A stretch of 64,000 nt of DNA from Corynebacterium sp. GTDB taxonomy: Bacteria; Actinomycetota; Actinomycetes; Mycobacteriales; Mycobacteriaceae. Below, in pieces: positions 7,918 to 20,391 of this stretch; the first letter of the stretch is position 1; each line of letters opens with the position of its first letter. Position numbers and translations under genes: made by a program. The DNA lies in NCBI RefSeq assembly GCF_022712275.1, contig NZ_JALAGU010000033.1, forward strand, positions 1 through 64,000, in the 5' to 3' direction. Under the pieces are notes generated by a model, which was not told the DNA's origin, searched no databases, and worked only from the letters and a program-made list of their open reading frames with translations.

Positions 7918-9294
7918 TCAGGGCTTCCACCACTGACGGGTGGGGACGCTGATGTAGCCCTCGTCGTCCGGCTTCACACCGAGCACCTGGTGCAGCTGGA
8001 TCCTGTTGTGCTCGAAATGCCACTCGGAACCGGCCATGTACAGGCCGAACAGTCGGGCGGTCGGTTCACCGACGAGGTCCACGGCGTCCTCCCAGTTGGT
8101 GGCGAGCAGCTCGCACCAGTCGTGGAGGGTGCGCTGGTAGTTGGGACGCAGGTCCTCCTCGTGGACGACGTCGAAGCCGGCGTCCTGCATGATCGTGATG
8201 ATCCTGCCGGAGCCGGTGAGCTCACCGTCGGGGAAGATGTACCGGTCGATGAACTGGCCGGTCTTCGTCTTCACGTTGTTGGGCCGGGTGATGCAGTGGT
8301 TGAGCATACGTCCGCCGGGACGCAGCTTCGAGAACAGGAACTCGAAGTAGGCCTCGTAGTTCGGCACACCGATGTGCTCGAGGATGCCGATCGCGCTCAC
8401 CGCGTCGAACTTCGTCTCGGGGACGTCGCGGTAGTCGATGCAGCGCACCTCCGCGAGATCCTGGAGACCCTCCTCCTCGATCTTCGCCTTGCCCCACTCG
8501 TACTGCTCCTGGGACAGGGTCACACCGACGGCCTTCACACCGTGGCGTGCGGCGTAGCGGACCATGCCGCCCCAGCCGCAACCGACGTCGAGCAGCCGCT
8601 CGCCGGGCTTGAGCCCCAGCTTGTCGAACACCAGGCGGTGCTTGTTGTCCTGGGCGGCGGTGAGTGGCGCGTTCGCGTCCGCCCCCTTGGCCCAGTTCTC
8701 CGGGTTCCAGTCACCGGCCGGGCCGGGGATGTTGTCCAGGCCCTCGTCCTCGGGGTAGTAGGCGCAGGTGTAGGCCATCGAGTCGCCGAGGAAGAGCTCG
8801 TAGAAGTCGTTGCCGACGTCGTAGTGACGGCTGACGACCTCCTTGTCACGCTCCTTGGAGTGCCGGGACAGGCCCTCGAGCAGCGCGCGCTTCCAGCCGG
8901 GCAGGGTCTCCTGGACCGGGGCAGGCTGGAACCGGAAGACCTTGAGGCGCTTCAGGGTGCGCAGGATCTCGACCATCTCGGACGCCGAGGGGCGGTGGAA
9001 CTGGTCGTAGAGGTGCTGCAGGTGGTCGAAGACCGCGATCGGGTGCCCGGGGTGCTCACCGGAGATCTTCAGACCACCGGTGATGTAGGCCCGCGCCAGG
9101 CCCAGGTCACCGGGGGCGGTGACGACATAGGCCAGGGCGTCCGGGGAGGTGATCTCCAGGCGCAGGTCAGCGTCCTCCGGACCGGCTGTGGAACCGTCGA
9201 AGGCGGTGACATGGAAGGGCATCGGCGGGGCGATGACCTTCTCGACGATCTGCCCCACGGTCAGTGGGGTGAAAGCGGCGCGGCTGCTGCTCAT
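7918..9294 (-). CDS. tmsB: fatty-acid C10 methyltransferase, cyclopropane-synthase family (tuberculostearic acid synthesis)
   Basis: A 458-residue SAM-dependent methyltransferase of the cyclopropane-fatty-acid synthase family. The family N-terminal domain precedes the catalytic part, which shows YDVGNDFYELFLGDSMAYTCAYY near residue 160. The SAM motif LLDVGCGWGG lies near 240 and GILEHIGV near 305. Its partner immediately upstream is the FAD oxidoreductase at 9362-10882. In actinobacteria this pair converts oleoyl phospholipid to 10-methylene and then 10-methyl stearate. The pairing rather than sequence alone supports the tms/bfa assignment over a plain cyclopropane synthase. An AAGGAG site at 9301-9306 fixes the start. 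A 10-bp tandem array lies between the two genes. Confidence 0.85.
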   Translation of the reverse strand: MSSSRAAFTPLTVGQIVEKVIAPPMPFHVTAFDGSTAGPEDADLRLEITSPDALAYVVTAPGDLGLARAYITGGLKISGEHPGHPIAVFDHLQHLYDQFHRPSASEMVEILRTLKRLKVFRFQPAPVQETLPGWKRALLEGLSRHSKERDKEVVSRHYDVGNDFYELFLGDSMAYTCAYYPEDEGLDNIPGPAGDWNPENWAKGADANAPLTAAQDNKHRLVFDKLGLKPGERLLDVGCGWGGMVRYAARHGVKAVGVTLSQEQYEWGKAKIEEEGLQDLAEVRCIDYRDVPETKFDAVSAIGILEHIGVPNYEAYFEFLFSKLRPGGRMLNHCITRPNNVKTKTGQFIDRYIFPDGELTGSGRIITIMQDAGFDVVHEEDLRPNYQRTLHDWCELLATNWEDAVDLVGEPTARLFGLYMAGSEWHFEHNRIQLHQVLGVKPDDEGYISVPTRQWWKP

Positions 9295-9306
9295 CTACGG
9301 CTCCTT

Positions 9307-9356
9307 GTCTTCCGGTGTCTTCTGGTGTCTTCCGGTGTCTTCCGGTGTCTTCTGGT
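9307..9356. repeat. 10-bp tandem array (5 units) between tmsA and tmsB
   Basis: Five head-to-tail copies of GTCTTCYGGT, where Y is C in units 1, 3 and 4 and T in units 2 and 5. The array directly abuts the ribosome-binding site of tmsB, so copy-number change would alter the spacing between the two genes. Confidence 0.95.
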
Positions 9357-9361
9357 CTTTT

Positions 9362-10882
9362 CTAGATGCTGGTGACGGTCTTCTCGTACAGCCCGGGGAA
9401 GCGTCCGTCCGGGTCGTACACCGCCTTGAGCTTCTGCGGCAGATCTCCGCCGTACAGGGCAGCGAACTCGTCCTCGGAGTAGAACGCCTCGGAGTACAGC
9501 GACTTGTGGCCGCCGAGACCGGCGACGACGCGCTCGATCTCCCGGTTGAAGGCACCGGGGCCGGCGTCGGCACCCATGAGGTCGGCGGGGACCGAGGACC
9601 AGAAGCCGACGTTGACCCAGGTATCCCCCGGGGTCAGCGGGTACAGCGGCCAGGGGCTGGTCGCCGCACCGTCGGTGTCGAGCACCTCGGTGCGCCCTGC
9701 CAGGGATCCGACGCCGTCGGCCAGCCGGATAGGGCACAGCCACACCGGTTCGATCTCGCAGTGGGTGAAGAACCAGGTGAGGTACTCCGGCAGGTTGTCC
9801 GGGGTGACCTCGATGTCCTGGACGACACGCTCACGCGGTGGTCGGCCGTTGCGGGCCTCGATCCGGTCGGCGAGGTCGTACTTACGGTCCCAGCCGATGA
9901 TCTTCCAGTAGAAGCTGGAACGCAGCAGATCACGCGGCCACAGGGTGCGGATCGTGGGGTTCTGGGTGCCGAAGGCACGGTTGCACCAGAACCAGTCGAT
10001 GTCCCAGCGCCAGAGGTAGTCCCGGATCGTCAGGCGGTCATAGGAGATGCCCGTCGGGTGCTGCAGGGAGCGGTAGTAGATCCTGCCGTGGGTGTAGTCG
10101 CTGACCGGGCCCGGCTCGTCGGTCTGCCGGCCGAGGGTCAGGTAGGCCTCGTCGAGGGAGAAGACCACTCCGTCGAGGTAGTCGACCTGCTGGCCCTCGT
10201 ACTCCCTGGTCTCGCTGATCTCGGCGAGTGACGCGGAAACGGACTCCACGTCATCGAAGCGGACGTGCCGCAGCTCGACGTAGGCGGGCACCTTCTCGCA
10301 GGTGATCTTCAACCGGACCGAGTAGCCGAGCGAACCGTAGGAGTTCGGGAAGCCACGGTAGAGGTCGGCGTTCTGCGTCGGCGAGCAGGTGACCACCTCG
10401 CCGGTGCCGGTGAGCACGTCCATCTCCAGGACGGCCTCGTGCGGCAGACCGTTGCGGAAACTGGTGGACTCCACTCCCATGCCGGTGACCGCGCCGCCGA
10501 GGGTGATGGTCTTCAGCTGCGGGACGACGGTCGGCACCAGGCCGAACGGCAGGAGGGTGTCCACCAGATCCTCGTAGGTGCACATGCCCTGGACGTCGGC
10601 GGTGTTGTTCACCGGATCGACGGCGATGACGGAGTGCAGCCCGGAGACGTCGAGGCCGGCCATGTCGCCGCTGCGCCCGCGGAAGAGGTTGGAGGTCTTC
10701 TTCGCCAGGCGGACGCGCTGACCGGCGGGCACGGCGGCGAAGCTGTCGGTGAGACGCTGGACGGCCTGTGCGTGCTCGAACCATCCGACCGGGGCGAGAT
10801 CGCGCTGGTCGAGGCCATTTCCGATGTGGATGTGATCGGTCAGTTTACCGGCGATGCTGACTGCGGCGTCCTTCAGGCTCAT
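9362..10882 (-). CDS. tmsA: FAD-dependent oxidoreductase, 10-methylene fatty-acyl reductase
   Basis: A 506-residue FAD_binding_4 (VAO/DIMINUTO-like) oxidoreductase. The FAD-binding domain spans about residues 50-210, with KTSNLFRGRSG, DVQGMCTYEDLVDTLLPFGLVP and ITLGGAVTGMGVES visible. The substrate domain contains WFWCNRAFG and ends LKAVYDPDGRFPGLYEKTVTSI. Its neighbour encodes the C10 methyltransferase, so it is predicted to reduce the 10-methylene intermediate with NADPH to the 10-methyl fatty acid. The ATG at 10882 starts the conserved region; the frame stays open upstream into hrpB, which is divergently transcribed. Confidence 0.83.
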   Translation of the reverse strand: MSLKDAAVSIAGKLTDHIHIGNGLDQRDLAPVGWFEHAQAVQRLTDSFAAVPAGQRVRLAKKTSNLFRGRSGDMAGLDVSGLHSVIAVDPVNNTADVQGMCTYEDLVDTLLPFGLVPTVVPQLKTITLGGAVTGMGVESTSFRNGLPHEAVLEMDVLTGTGEVVTCSPTQNADLYRGFPNSYGSLGYSVRLKITCEKVPAYVELRHVRFDDVESVSASLAEISETREYEGQQVDYLDGVVFSLDEAYLTLGRQTDEPGPVSDYTHGRIYYRSLQHPTGISYDRLTIRDYLWRWDIDWFWCNRAFGTQNPTIRTLWPRDLLRSSFYWKIIGWDRKYDLADRIEARNGRPPRERVVQDIEVTPDNLPEYLTWFFTHCEIEPVWLCPIRLADGVGSLAGRTEVLDTDGAATSPWPLYPLTPGDTWVNVGFWSSVPADLMGADAGPGAFNREIERVVAGLGGHKSLYSEAFYSEDEFAALYGGDLPQKLKAVYDPDGRFPGLYEKTVTSI

Positions 10883-10951
10883 GGAGAACCACTTTAGCCC
10901 TCCGGCGGGTGAGTCGCCGGTGAACCCCGGCACTGCAGCCGTCCCACCACC

Positions 10952-10957
10952 TACTCT
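10952..10957 (+). promoter_or_regulatory. -10 box of hrpB (leaderless)
   Basis: TACTCT lies 7 nt upstream of ATG 10965. It decides this start over the longer open frame, which would overlap tmsA. Confidence 0.5.
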
Positions 10958-10964
10958 GGGGGTC

Positions 10965-13424
10965 ATGGTCGACCTCCCCTTCGCCGCAGGACGCCGCGAC
11001 CTCGCCGACGCCCTGGCGTCCCGCGGCTGCGCGGTGGTCCAGGCCCCGCCCGGCACCGGCAAGACGACGCTGGCCCCGCAGTATGTGCTGGACCATGTGC
11101 GCGGCGCCGGGTTGGACGGTCGGGTCATCGTCACCCAGCCCCGCCGGGTGGCCGCACGATCCTCGGCCTCCCGCATCGCGGAACTGCGGGGAAGCCGGCT
11201 CGGTGACGAGATCGGCTACACCGTCCGTGGCGACCGGCAGGTGTCCGCGCACACCGACATTGAGACGGTGACGCCGGGCGTGCTGTTGCGCCGACTGCTC
11301 GACGACCCTGACCTGGACGGGGTCGCAGCGGTGGTCATCGACGAGATCCATGAGCGCCATCTCGAATCCGACCTGGTCTTCGGCATGCTCGCCCAGCTGC
11401 GGGAGTTGCGGGATGACCTGGTACTCGTCGCCATGTCCGCCACTCTCGACGCCGCCCGCTTCGCCACCCTGCTCGGCGGGGAGGAGGGGCCGGCACCTCT
11501 GGTGGACGTTCCCTCCCCTATCCACCCGCTGGACATCCGGTACGCCTCCGCCGCCGAGTCCATGGTCAACCGCGACCGACGTCACCGCTCGGCGGTCGAG
11601 GATCTGGTCACCGCCACCGTGCGCCGCGCACTGACGGAGACGGGTTCCGGCGATGTGCTCGCCTTCGTGCCCACCGTCCGTGGCACCGAGACGGTCGCCG
11701 CAGCGCTGTCCCGGGACGGGGTACCTGCCCATGCCCTCCACGGTCGGTTGAGCACCACCGAACAGGCGGGGATTGTCAGCGGGCACAGTGCTGACGCCGC
11801 TCGCCGCGTCATCGTCGCCACCGATGTGGCCGAATCCTCGCTGACGGTGCCCGGTGTGCGCGTGGTGGTGGACACCTGCCTGTCCCGCGTCTCCCGGCGC
11901 GACACCACCCGCGGCATGTCCGTGCTGGTCACCGAGACCGCCTCCCAGGCGTCGATGACCCAGCGTGCCGGGCGTGCCGGGCGTGAGGGCCCGGGCACGG
12001 TGTACCGCTGTCTCACCGCCGAGCAGTACGCCAAGGCCCCGGCCGCGTCCCCGCCTGCGGTGTTGACCAGTGATCTCACCGCCGCGATGCTCGATGTGGC
12101 GTGCTGGGGGTCACCCCGTGGCGCGGACCTGCCGCTGCCCGATGCCTTCCCCACCGCGGCGGCCGATGCCGCGGAGGATGCGCTGCGTGGCATCGGCGCA
12201 GTGGATTCCTCCGGCGAGGCCACCAGGGAAGGACGCCGCCTCGCCCGTATCCCCACCGATCCCCGGCTGGCCCGCGGTGGGCTGGTCGCCACAGCACGGG
12301 TGGACGCCGCCACGGTCGCCAAAGTCCTGGCCGTCCTCGACGGCGGTGTCGGGTCCCCCGACGACCTGCCGAGAAACCTCCCGTCGGCGAAGGATCCGGT
12401 GGTGTCCCGCTTCCGGCAGATCCTGCAGGACGCCGCGTCGTCCAGCTCGGGGAACGCCCACCCTGATCTCCGCGGCGCTGATGCCGTTGCCTACACCCTG
12501 GCCTGCGCCTTCCCCGGACTCATCGCCCACCGTGTCGCGTCCTCCGGCAACCGCTGGCTCACGGTTTCAGGGACGGGTGCGGTGTGGCGGGACGGTGCCG
12601 GCAGTGGTGCAGCGAGCACAGAATGGATCGCCGTAGCGGACATCGCCCGGGCGTCCACCCACTCCACCGACGGCACCGGTGCGGTGATCCGTGCTGCCGT
12701 CCCCCTGTCCGAGGACCTGGCCTTCGATGCCGCCGCCCCACTGCTGCGCGACGGGATGACCTGTACCTGGACACCCGGTGGCCCGACCGGGAAACTCAGT
12801 GCCCGCCGCGTGCGGGGTCTGGGAGCGGTGGAGTTGGCGTCCTCCCCGGTGTCGGTGAAGGATGTCAGCGCATCCGCGCGCGAGGACGCGGTGCGCGCCG
12901 GGCTGGCATCCCACGGGCTGGGAGCTCTGGAGTGGTCGAAGAACGCCGACGAACTGCGCCGACGGATCCAGTACCTGCATGACCAGGGCGTGGACGGGTA
13001 TCCGGATGTGGCGGATGCCTCGCATGCCTACCGGCTGCTCGAATGTGTGGTGCCGGACCTGGTCACAGGACGGCGTCCTGATCTGGCGGGGCTGCTGCGC
13101 GGGCTGATCCCGTGGAACCACCCGATCGACGATGTCGCGCCGACATCCCTGGAACTTCCGGCGGGACGCACCGTGCATCTGCACTACCCTGAGGTCGACA
13201 CGGGCGGTCCGGTGGTGGTGGCGACGAAGCTGCAGGACTGCTTTGGACTGCAGGCCTCCCCCGAGGTCGCCGGTCGCCGGATCCAGTTCCAGCTGCTCTC
13301 CCCCGCGCAGCGTCCCCTCGCGGTCACCGATGACCTGGCAAGTTTCTGGGCCGGGCCGTACCTGCAGGTCCGTTCAGAGATACGCGGGCGGTATCCGAAG
13401 CACCCCTGGCCGGAGAAGCCCTGA
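10965..13424 (+). CDS. hrpB: ATP-dependent helicase HrpB
   Basis: An 819-residue DEAH-type helicase of full family length. Motif I is APPGTGKTT near residue 28. Motif Ia is TQPRRVAA, motif II is DEIHERH near 128, motif III is MSATLD, motif V is ATDVAESSLT, and motif VI is QRAGRAGR near 330. The C-terminal HrpB-specific region reaches the YPKHPWPE end. Family members are RNA-dependent ATPases whose bacterial role is poorly defined. It stands alone and is divergent from tmsA. Confidence 0.93.
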   Translation: MVDLPFAAGRRDLADALASRGCAVVQAPPGTGKTTLAPQYVLDHVRGAGLDGRVIVTQPRRVAARSSASRIAELRGSRLGDEIGYTVRGDRQVSAHTDIETVTPGVLLRRLLDDPDLDGVAAVVIDEIHERHLESDLVFGMLAQLRELRDDLVLVAMSATLDAARFATLLGGEEGPAPLVDVPSPIHPLDIRYASAAESMVNRDRRHRSAVEDLVTATVRRALTETGSGDVLAFVPTVRGTETVAAALSRDGVPAHALHGRLSTTEQAGIVSGHSADAARRVIVATDVAESSLTVPGVRVVVDTCLSRVSRRDTTRGMSVLVTETASQASMTQRAGRAGREGPGTVYRCLTAEQYAKAPAASPPAVLTSDLTAAMLDVACWGSPRGADLPLPDAFPTAAADAAEDALRGIGAVDSSGEATREGRRLARIPTDPRLARGGLVATARVDAATVAKVLAVLDGGVGSPDDLPRNLPSAKDPVVSRFRQILQDAASSSSGNAHPDLRGADAVAYTLACAFPGLIAHRVASSGNRWLTVSGTGAVWRDGAGSGAASTEWIAVADIARASTHSTDGTGAVIRAAVPLSEDLAFDAAAPLLRDGMTCTWTPGGPTGKLSARRVRGLGAVELASSPVSVKDVSASAREDAVRAGLASHGLGALEWSKNADELRRRIQYLHDQGVDGYPDVADASHAYRLLECVVPDLVTGRRPDLAGLLRGLIPWNHPIDDVAPTSLELPAGRTVHLHYPEVDTGGPVVVATKLQDCFGLQASPEVAGRRIQFQLLSPAQRPLAVTDDLASFWAGPYLQVRSEIRGRYPKHPWPEKP

Positions 13425-13453
13425 TCCCCGTCGCGCCCGGGCCGCGGTGGGAG

Positions 13454-13756
13454 CTACTTCCTGCTGCCGGTGAGCTTGCCGACGATCCAGAGGAAGATCA
13501 CCGCGCCGAGCAGACAGGTGAGGAAGCTGAAGATCCAGCCGCCACCGGCGACGTCCACGCCGAAGAGAGTGAGCAGCCAGCCACCGAGGAAACCACCGAT
13601 GACACCGACGATGATGTTGAGCACCAGGCCCATCTCACTGTCACGGCCCATGATCTTGGAACCGATCCAGCCGGCGAGGCCGCCGATGATGACCCAGCCG
13701 ACGAAGCCGAGGGCGGGGGTGGAGCCGGCGGCGAGGATGATTGTTGAAGTGTCCAT
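13454..13756 (-). CDS. GlsB/YeaQ/YmgE-family membrane protein
   Basis: A 100-residue protein with three predicted membrane segments. The family pattern GWVIIGGLAGWIGSKIMG is followed by NIIVGVIGGFLGGWLLTLFG and a final segment ILFWIVGK-like stretch. These 'transglycosylase-associated' proteins are linked to stress responses; no biochemical activity is established. A related but more divergent protein is encoded at 14442-14783. It converges with hrpB, with a gap of 29 bp. Confidence 0.88.
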   Translation of the reverse strand: MDTSTIILAAGSTPALGFVGWVIIGGLAGWIGSKIMGRDSEMGLVLNIIVGVIGGFLGGWLLTLFGVDVAGGGWIFSFLTCLLGAVIFLWIVGKLTGSRK

Positions 13757-13934
13757 GCCCCCTTCTTACATTGCCTCTGACCTGTGTGAAAGCCCCTTGT
13801 GGAAGTGAACGGGTTGCAGTTGCCTACAGGCTCCTGGGCTCTTGCTGTCGGAGTGACGGACCGATGCTGGACGATCGGGTACGGTTCCGGTCACCTCGTC
13901 GAGGGGACGGGGCGGAAGGTACGGAGGGGGAACT

Positions 13935-14087
13935 ATGACACTGACAGCCCTGTCAGAAGATGCGGTACAGAACTGGCAACCCCCGATCCCGGCACGGGGA
14001 TTCCTGGGCGTGATCGTCACCATGGCAGTCAACGGCAGTCAGCGGCAGTCAACACTGCCTTGGTCCGTGTCGGCGCCAGAACCCTGA
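13935..14087 (+). CDS. possible small protein (50 aa), unrecognised
   Basis: A short frame with a strong purine-rich ribosome-binding site (gagggggaact) directly before ATG 13935. The product begins MTLTALSEDAVQNWQPPIP and resembles nothing I know. Its 3' part runs through a 10-bp tandem array at 14024-14053, which weakens the case for a conserved protein. It may be a short peptide or a degraded gene. Confidence 0.3.
   Translation: MTLTALSEDAVQNWQPPIPARGFLGVIVTMAVNGSQRQSTLPWSVSAPEP
14024..14053. repeat. 10-bp tandem array (3 units)
   Basis: GGCAGTCAAC, GGCAGTCAGC, GGCAGTCAAC in tandem. This is one of four 10-bp-period arrays in the window. Confidence 0.85.
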
Positions 14088-14235
14088 TCCCGGTGAACAG
14101 GAGTTGGGGTGGGCGCACCTGGACATTCTGGCCGTCAGGCCACCGGCTACACATTCGGAACGGGACTTCATCCAGCTCATGGCTCTTCATCGCCTGGGAC
14201 GGGACAATGACAGCAGAGCACACGGAAGGATGCGG

Positions 14236-14457
14236 ATGACCATGACGACCAGTTTCCCGAGGCCTGGCCTCGAAAGCCTGGATGCCAGTGGACTCCGGGT
14301 CCGCCGGGCAGCCGACAAGGCAGCTGTCTCCGCGGGCACCGGAACCGGCGACATCCTCCCCGGGTGGATCTACGGGTTGGCAGGCAAACCGGTTCCGGAG
14401 GGCGCCACCGATGAAGTGCAGCGCAACCCGGACCGTGACGGCTACGACTGGACCTGA
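14236..14457 (+). CDS. possible small protein (73 aa), unrecognised
   Basis: A ggaagg site lies 6 nt before ATG 14236; further ATGs occur at 14230 and 14242. The product is soluble, with a C-terminal ILPGWIYGLAGKPVPEG and an acidic end DRDGYDWT. No family was recognised. It overlaps the 3' end of the GlsB-like gene on the other strand by 16 bp, so expression is uncertain. Confidence 0.4.
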   Translation: MTMTTSFPRPGLESLDASGLRVRRAADKAAVSAGTGTGDILPGWIYGLAGKPVPEGATDEVQRNPDRDGYDWT

Positions 14458-14783
14458 CCGGCACCCTTCCGGTTCTTCTCCACCGCGGTCGTTCCCCAGG
14501 CCAGGACGCCTGCCCCGATGATCCCGGTGAGCATGCTGAGGTACATCCCGTTGCCCACGGCGTCCACCCCGAACAACGTGATGATCCAGCCACCGATGAC
14601 TGCGCCGACCAGCCCGGCGAGCGCCGCGGTCACATAGGCCCGGCGCGTCTGGTCCTCCGGAGTCTCTTTGCGGGATACCGCGACGAGCATCACCGCGAGC
14701 ACTCCGACGGTGAGCCCGATGAGAATCCAGGCGACGAAACTGAGGGGTGGGGCAGAACCTAGTGCGAGCACTGTTGTTTCCAT
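14442..14783 (-). CDS. GlsB/YeaQ-like membrane protein, divergent paralogue
   Basis: A 113-residue protein with a hydrophobic layout like that at 13454. It shares the start (APPLSFVAWILIGL versus TPALGFVGWVIIGG) and the signature GAVIGGWIITLFGVDAVGNG versus GGFLGGWLLTLFGVDVAGGG. A charged loop (AVSRKETPEDQTRR) and a longer polar C-terminus distinguish it. Function is unknown beyond the family's stress association. The pair brackets a 680-bp stretch holding only two doubtful small frames. Confidence 0.78.
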   Translation of the reverse strand: METTVLALGSAPPLSFVAWILIGLTVGVLAVMLVAVSRKETPEDQTRRAYVTAALAGLVGAVIGGWIITLFGVDAVGNGMYLSMLTGIIGAGVLAWGTTAVEKNRKGAGQVQS

Positions 14784-14830
14784 GCCCTCATTAGTAGTCG
14801 AGTTCGGCTGTGTTCACCGTGGGTTTCGTG

Positions 14831-14890
14831 AGGAACCGGCAGGAACCGGCAGGAACCGGCAGGAACCGGCAGGAACCGGCAGGAACAGGC
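14831..14890. repeat. 10-bp tandem array (6 units) upstream of xdhA
   Basis: Five perfect copies of AGGAACCGGC plus a sixth with one change (AGGAACAGGC); a seventh decayed unit follows. The array lies about 170 bp before xdhA. Confidence 0.97.
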
Positions 14891-14943
14891 CGGAACGGGT
14901 ATGAACTTGTACCGAAACCTGCATGAAACGCGGCGGTGCAATA

Positions 14944-14959
14944 CTCTGACCGGTCAGAG
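14944..14959. promoter_or_regulatory. perfect 16-bp palindrome upstream of xdhABC (candidate operator)
   Basis: CTCTGACCGGTCAGAG is a perfect inverted repeat, 101 bp before the xdhA GTG. A further TGGTCAG follows 3 bp later. The TGACC/GGTCA half-sites recall GntR-type operators and recur in the inverted repeat upstream of the NCS1 permease at 27504-27524. Confidence 0.5.
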
Positions 14960-15060
14960 GTGGTCAGTCGGACGCTATACGGCCCGGACGGGACAGACGT
15001 CCCGCCCGGGCGCCCGGACCCAGGTGTCCCGACCACCGCGAGTCACCAGGAGATCCACCC

Positions 15061-19012
<3,952 letters not shown>

Positions 19013-19016
<4 letters not shown>

Positions 19017-19834
19017 GCTGGATCGCGGACGCCGCGGACCTGCGCGCCCGCCGGATCCCGTCGGTACTGGTGACGCTGGTCGCCCGGCGCGGCCACGCAC
19101 CCCGGGAGGCCGGGGCCAAGATGCTCGTCACCGCGTCCGAGGTCCTCGGATCCGTCGGCGGCGGCAACCTGGAGGCAGGGGCTGTCGACCGTGCGCGCGA
19201 GATCCTCGCTGCTGCCTCGGCAGGCGAGACGGCCGACCCGGAGTTCCTCGACTTCGCACTCAATGACCGCGTCCCCTACGACCACGGCCGCCAGTGCTGC
19301 GGCGGAGAGGTGACCGTGCTGCTCGAGCATCTGCCGGTGGTGCCGGCCGTTGCCGTCTTCGGCTGTGGCCACGTCGGCCTGGAGCTGGCCCGGATCCTGT
19401 CGCGGCAGGACGCCGAGCTCTGGTTCTGCGATTCCCGACCCGACCGGGTCCAAGCGGTCGCCGACGAAGTCGCCGCCGCAGCGTCAGTCTGTCCGGCGAC
19501 GGTGCACACGGTGCACTCGATGCTCCCCGAATCGGTGGTCGAGGACCTGCCGGCGGGCACGCACGTGCTGGTGATGACCCACGACCACGGCGAGGACCTG
19601 CACCTGTGCGAGGCACTGTTGACGCGCCTGCGTGAGACCGACGACCTCGGGCCGGTCGGCATGATCGGATCCTCGGTGAAGTGGACACGGTTCCGGAAGA
19701 AGCTGGCGGACGCCGGATTCAGCTCGGACGAGATCGACCGGATCACCTGCCCGATCGGCCTTCCTGACCTCGGAGGACGCCACCCCGCGACCATCGCGGT
19801 GAGTGTCTCCGCCCAGCTGCTCCGGCGCCTGTAG
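19013..19834 (+). CDS. xdhC: XdhC, molybdenum cofactor insertion/maturation factor
   Basis: A 273-residue XdhC/CoxI-family protein that binds sulfurated Mo cofactor and loads it into XdhB. The N-terminal domain shows TLVARRGHAPREAGAKMLV and VGGGNLEAGAV; HGRQCCGGEVTVLLE lies near 97-111. The C-terminal Rossmann-like domain includes VFGCGHVGLELARIL near 120 and a final PIGLPDLGGRHPATIAVSV. Its start overlaps the xdhB stop (ATGA). A 9-bp tandem array and 67-bp element copy 2 follow the gene. Confidence 0.93.
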
Positions 19835-19883
19835 CCGGACCAGTCAGTGCTCTGCGTTCTGCGACGGTGATTCGTGAGGCAGT

Positions 19884-19919
19884 GGCGTACATGGCGTACA
19901 CGGCGTACACGGCGTACAC
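19884..19919. repeat. 9-bp tandem array (4 units) running into the 67-bp element
   Basis: GGCGTACAT followed by three copies of GGCGTACAC. The last unit is the outer edge of the palindromic element beginning at 19914. Copy 1 of the element has the same GGCGTACAC edge, unexpanded. Confidence 0.93.
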
Positions 19920-19980
19920 AATCGTCACGGATCCAGGGATTCGGTACAACACAGAGGCCGAAAACGTGACGATCGTGTAC
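19914..19980. repeat. 67-bp palindromic element, copy 2
   Basis: Arms are GTACACAATCGTCACG (19914-19929) and CGTGACGATCGTGTAC (19965-19980), again with one mismatch. Relative to copy 1 the A-T pair in the middle of the arm has become G-C on both sides, a compensatory change. It lies between the converging xdhC and DUF488 genes. Confidence 0.87.
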
Positions 19981-20003
19981 GCGTGACAGGAGTTGCAGCT
20001 GGC

Positions 20004-20381
20004 CTACAGCTGCTCTGCCAGCCAGCTCTCCAGAACCTTCGCGTGGGTGTGGTCGGTGTCCTTACCGGCGAAGAGCAGGAGAACGTCGCCCTCAGCCAAG
20101 GCGTCCTTGAGCTGGGTGAGGGCATCGTCCAGTTCCCCGTCCCTGTACCGCTCATCGAGTTCAGCCCGGTACGCGTCCCCGAACTGCTCCCAATTCAGGG
20201 CATCGGCGTGGAACTCCCTGCGCAGCTCCGCCGAAGGGGTGAGCTCCTTCGGCCAGCCGGTCAGCGGCAGATCGGTCTTCTTCACGCCGCGCGGCCACAA
20301 CCGGTCCACGAGGAAGGTCGCGGCGTCCCCGGCGCCCTCGTCCCTCACGTCGTAGGCGCGGGCGATACTCAGTGTTCCCAT
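20004..20381 (-). CDS. DUF488-family protein
   Basis: A 125-residue protein with the DUF488 hallmarks VDRLWPRGVKK near residue 26, PSAELRREFHAD near 49 and LLLFAGKDTDHTHAKVLESWL at the C-terminus. The family is widespread; its activity is not established. ATG 20381 gives the usual N-terminus (LSIARAYDV). The gene stands 10 bp beyond the stop of the VanZ-like gene on the same strand, so the two may be co-transcribed. Confidence 0.85.
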   Translation of the reverse strand: MGTLSIARAYDVRDEGAGDAATFLVDRLWPRGVKKTDLPLTGWPKELTPSAELRREFHADALNWEQFGDAYRAELDERYRDGELDDALTQLKDALAEGDVLLLFAGKDTDHTHAKVLESWLAEQL

Positions 20382-20391
20382 GCTTCCGAGG

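Noticed and set aside
7990..9375. A 461-codon plus-strand frame opposite tmsB, and similar long frames opposite ureC, the NCS1 permeases and allB
   Set aside because: These are antisense shadows of well-conserved genes. Their products are Val/Gly/Asp or Arg/Pro/Ser-rich with no domains.
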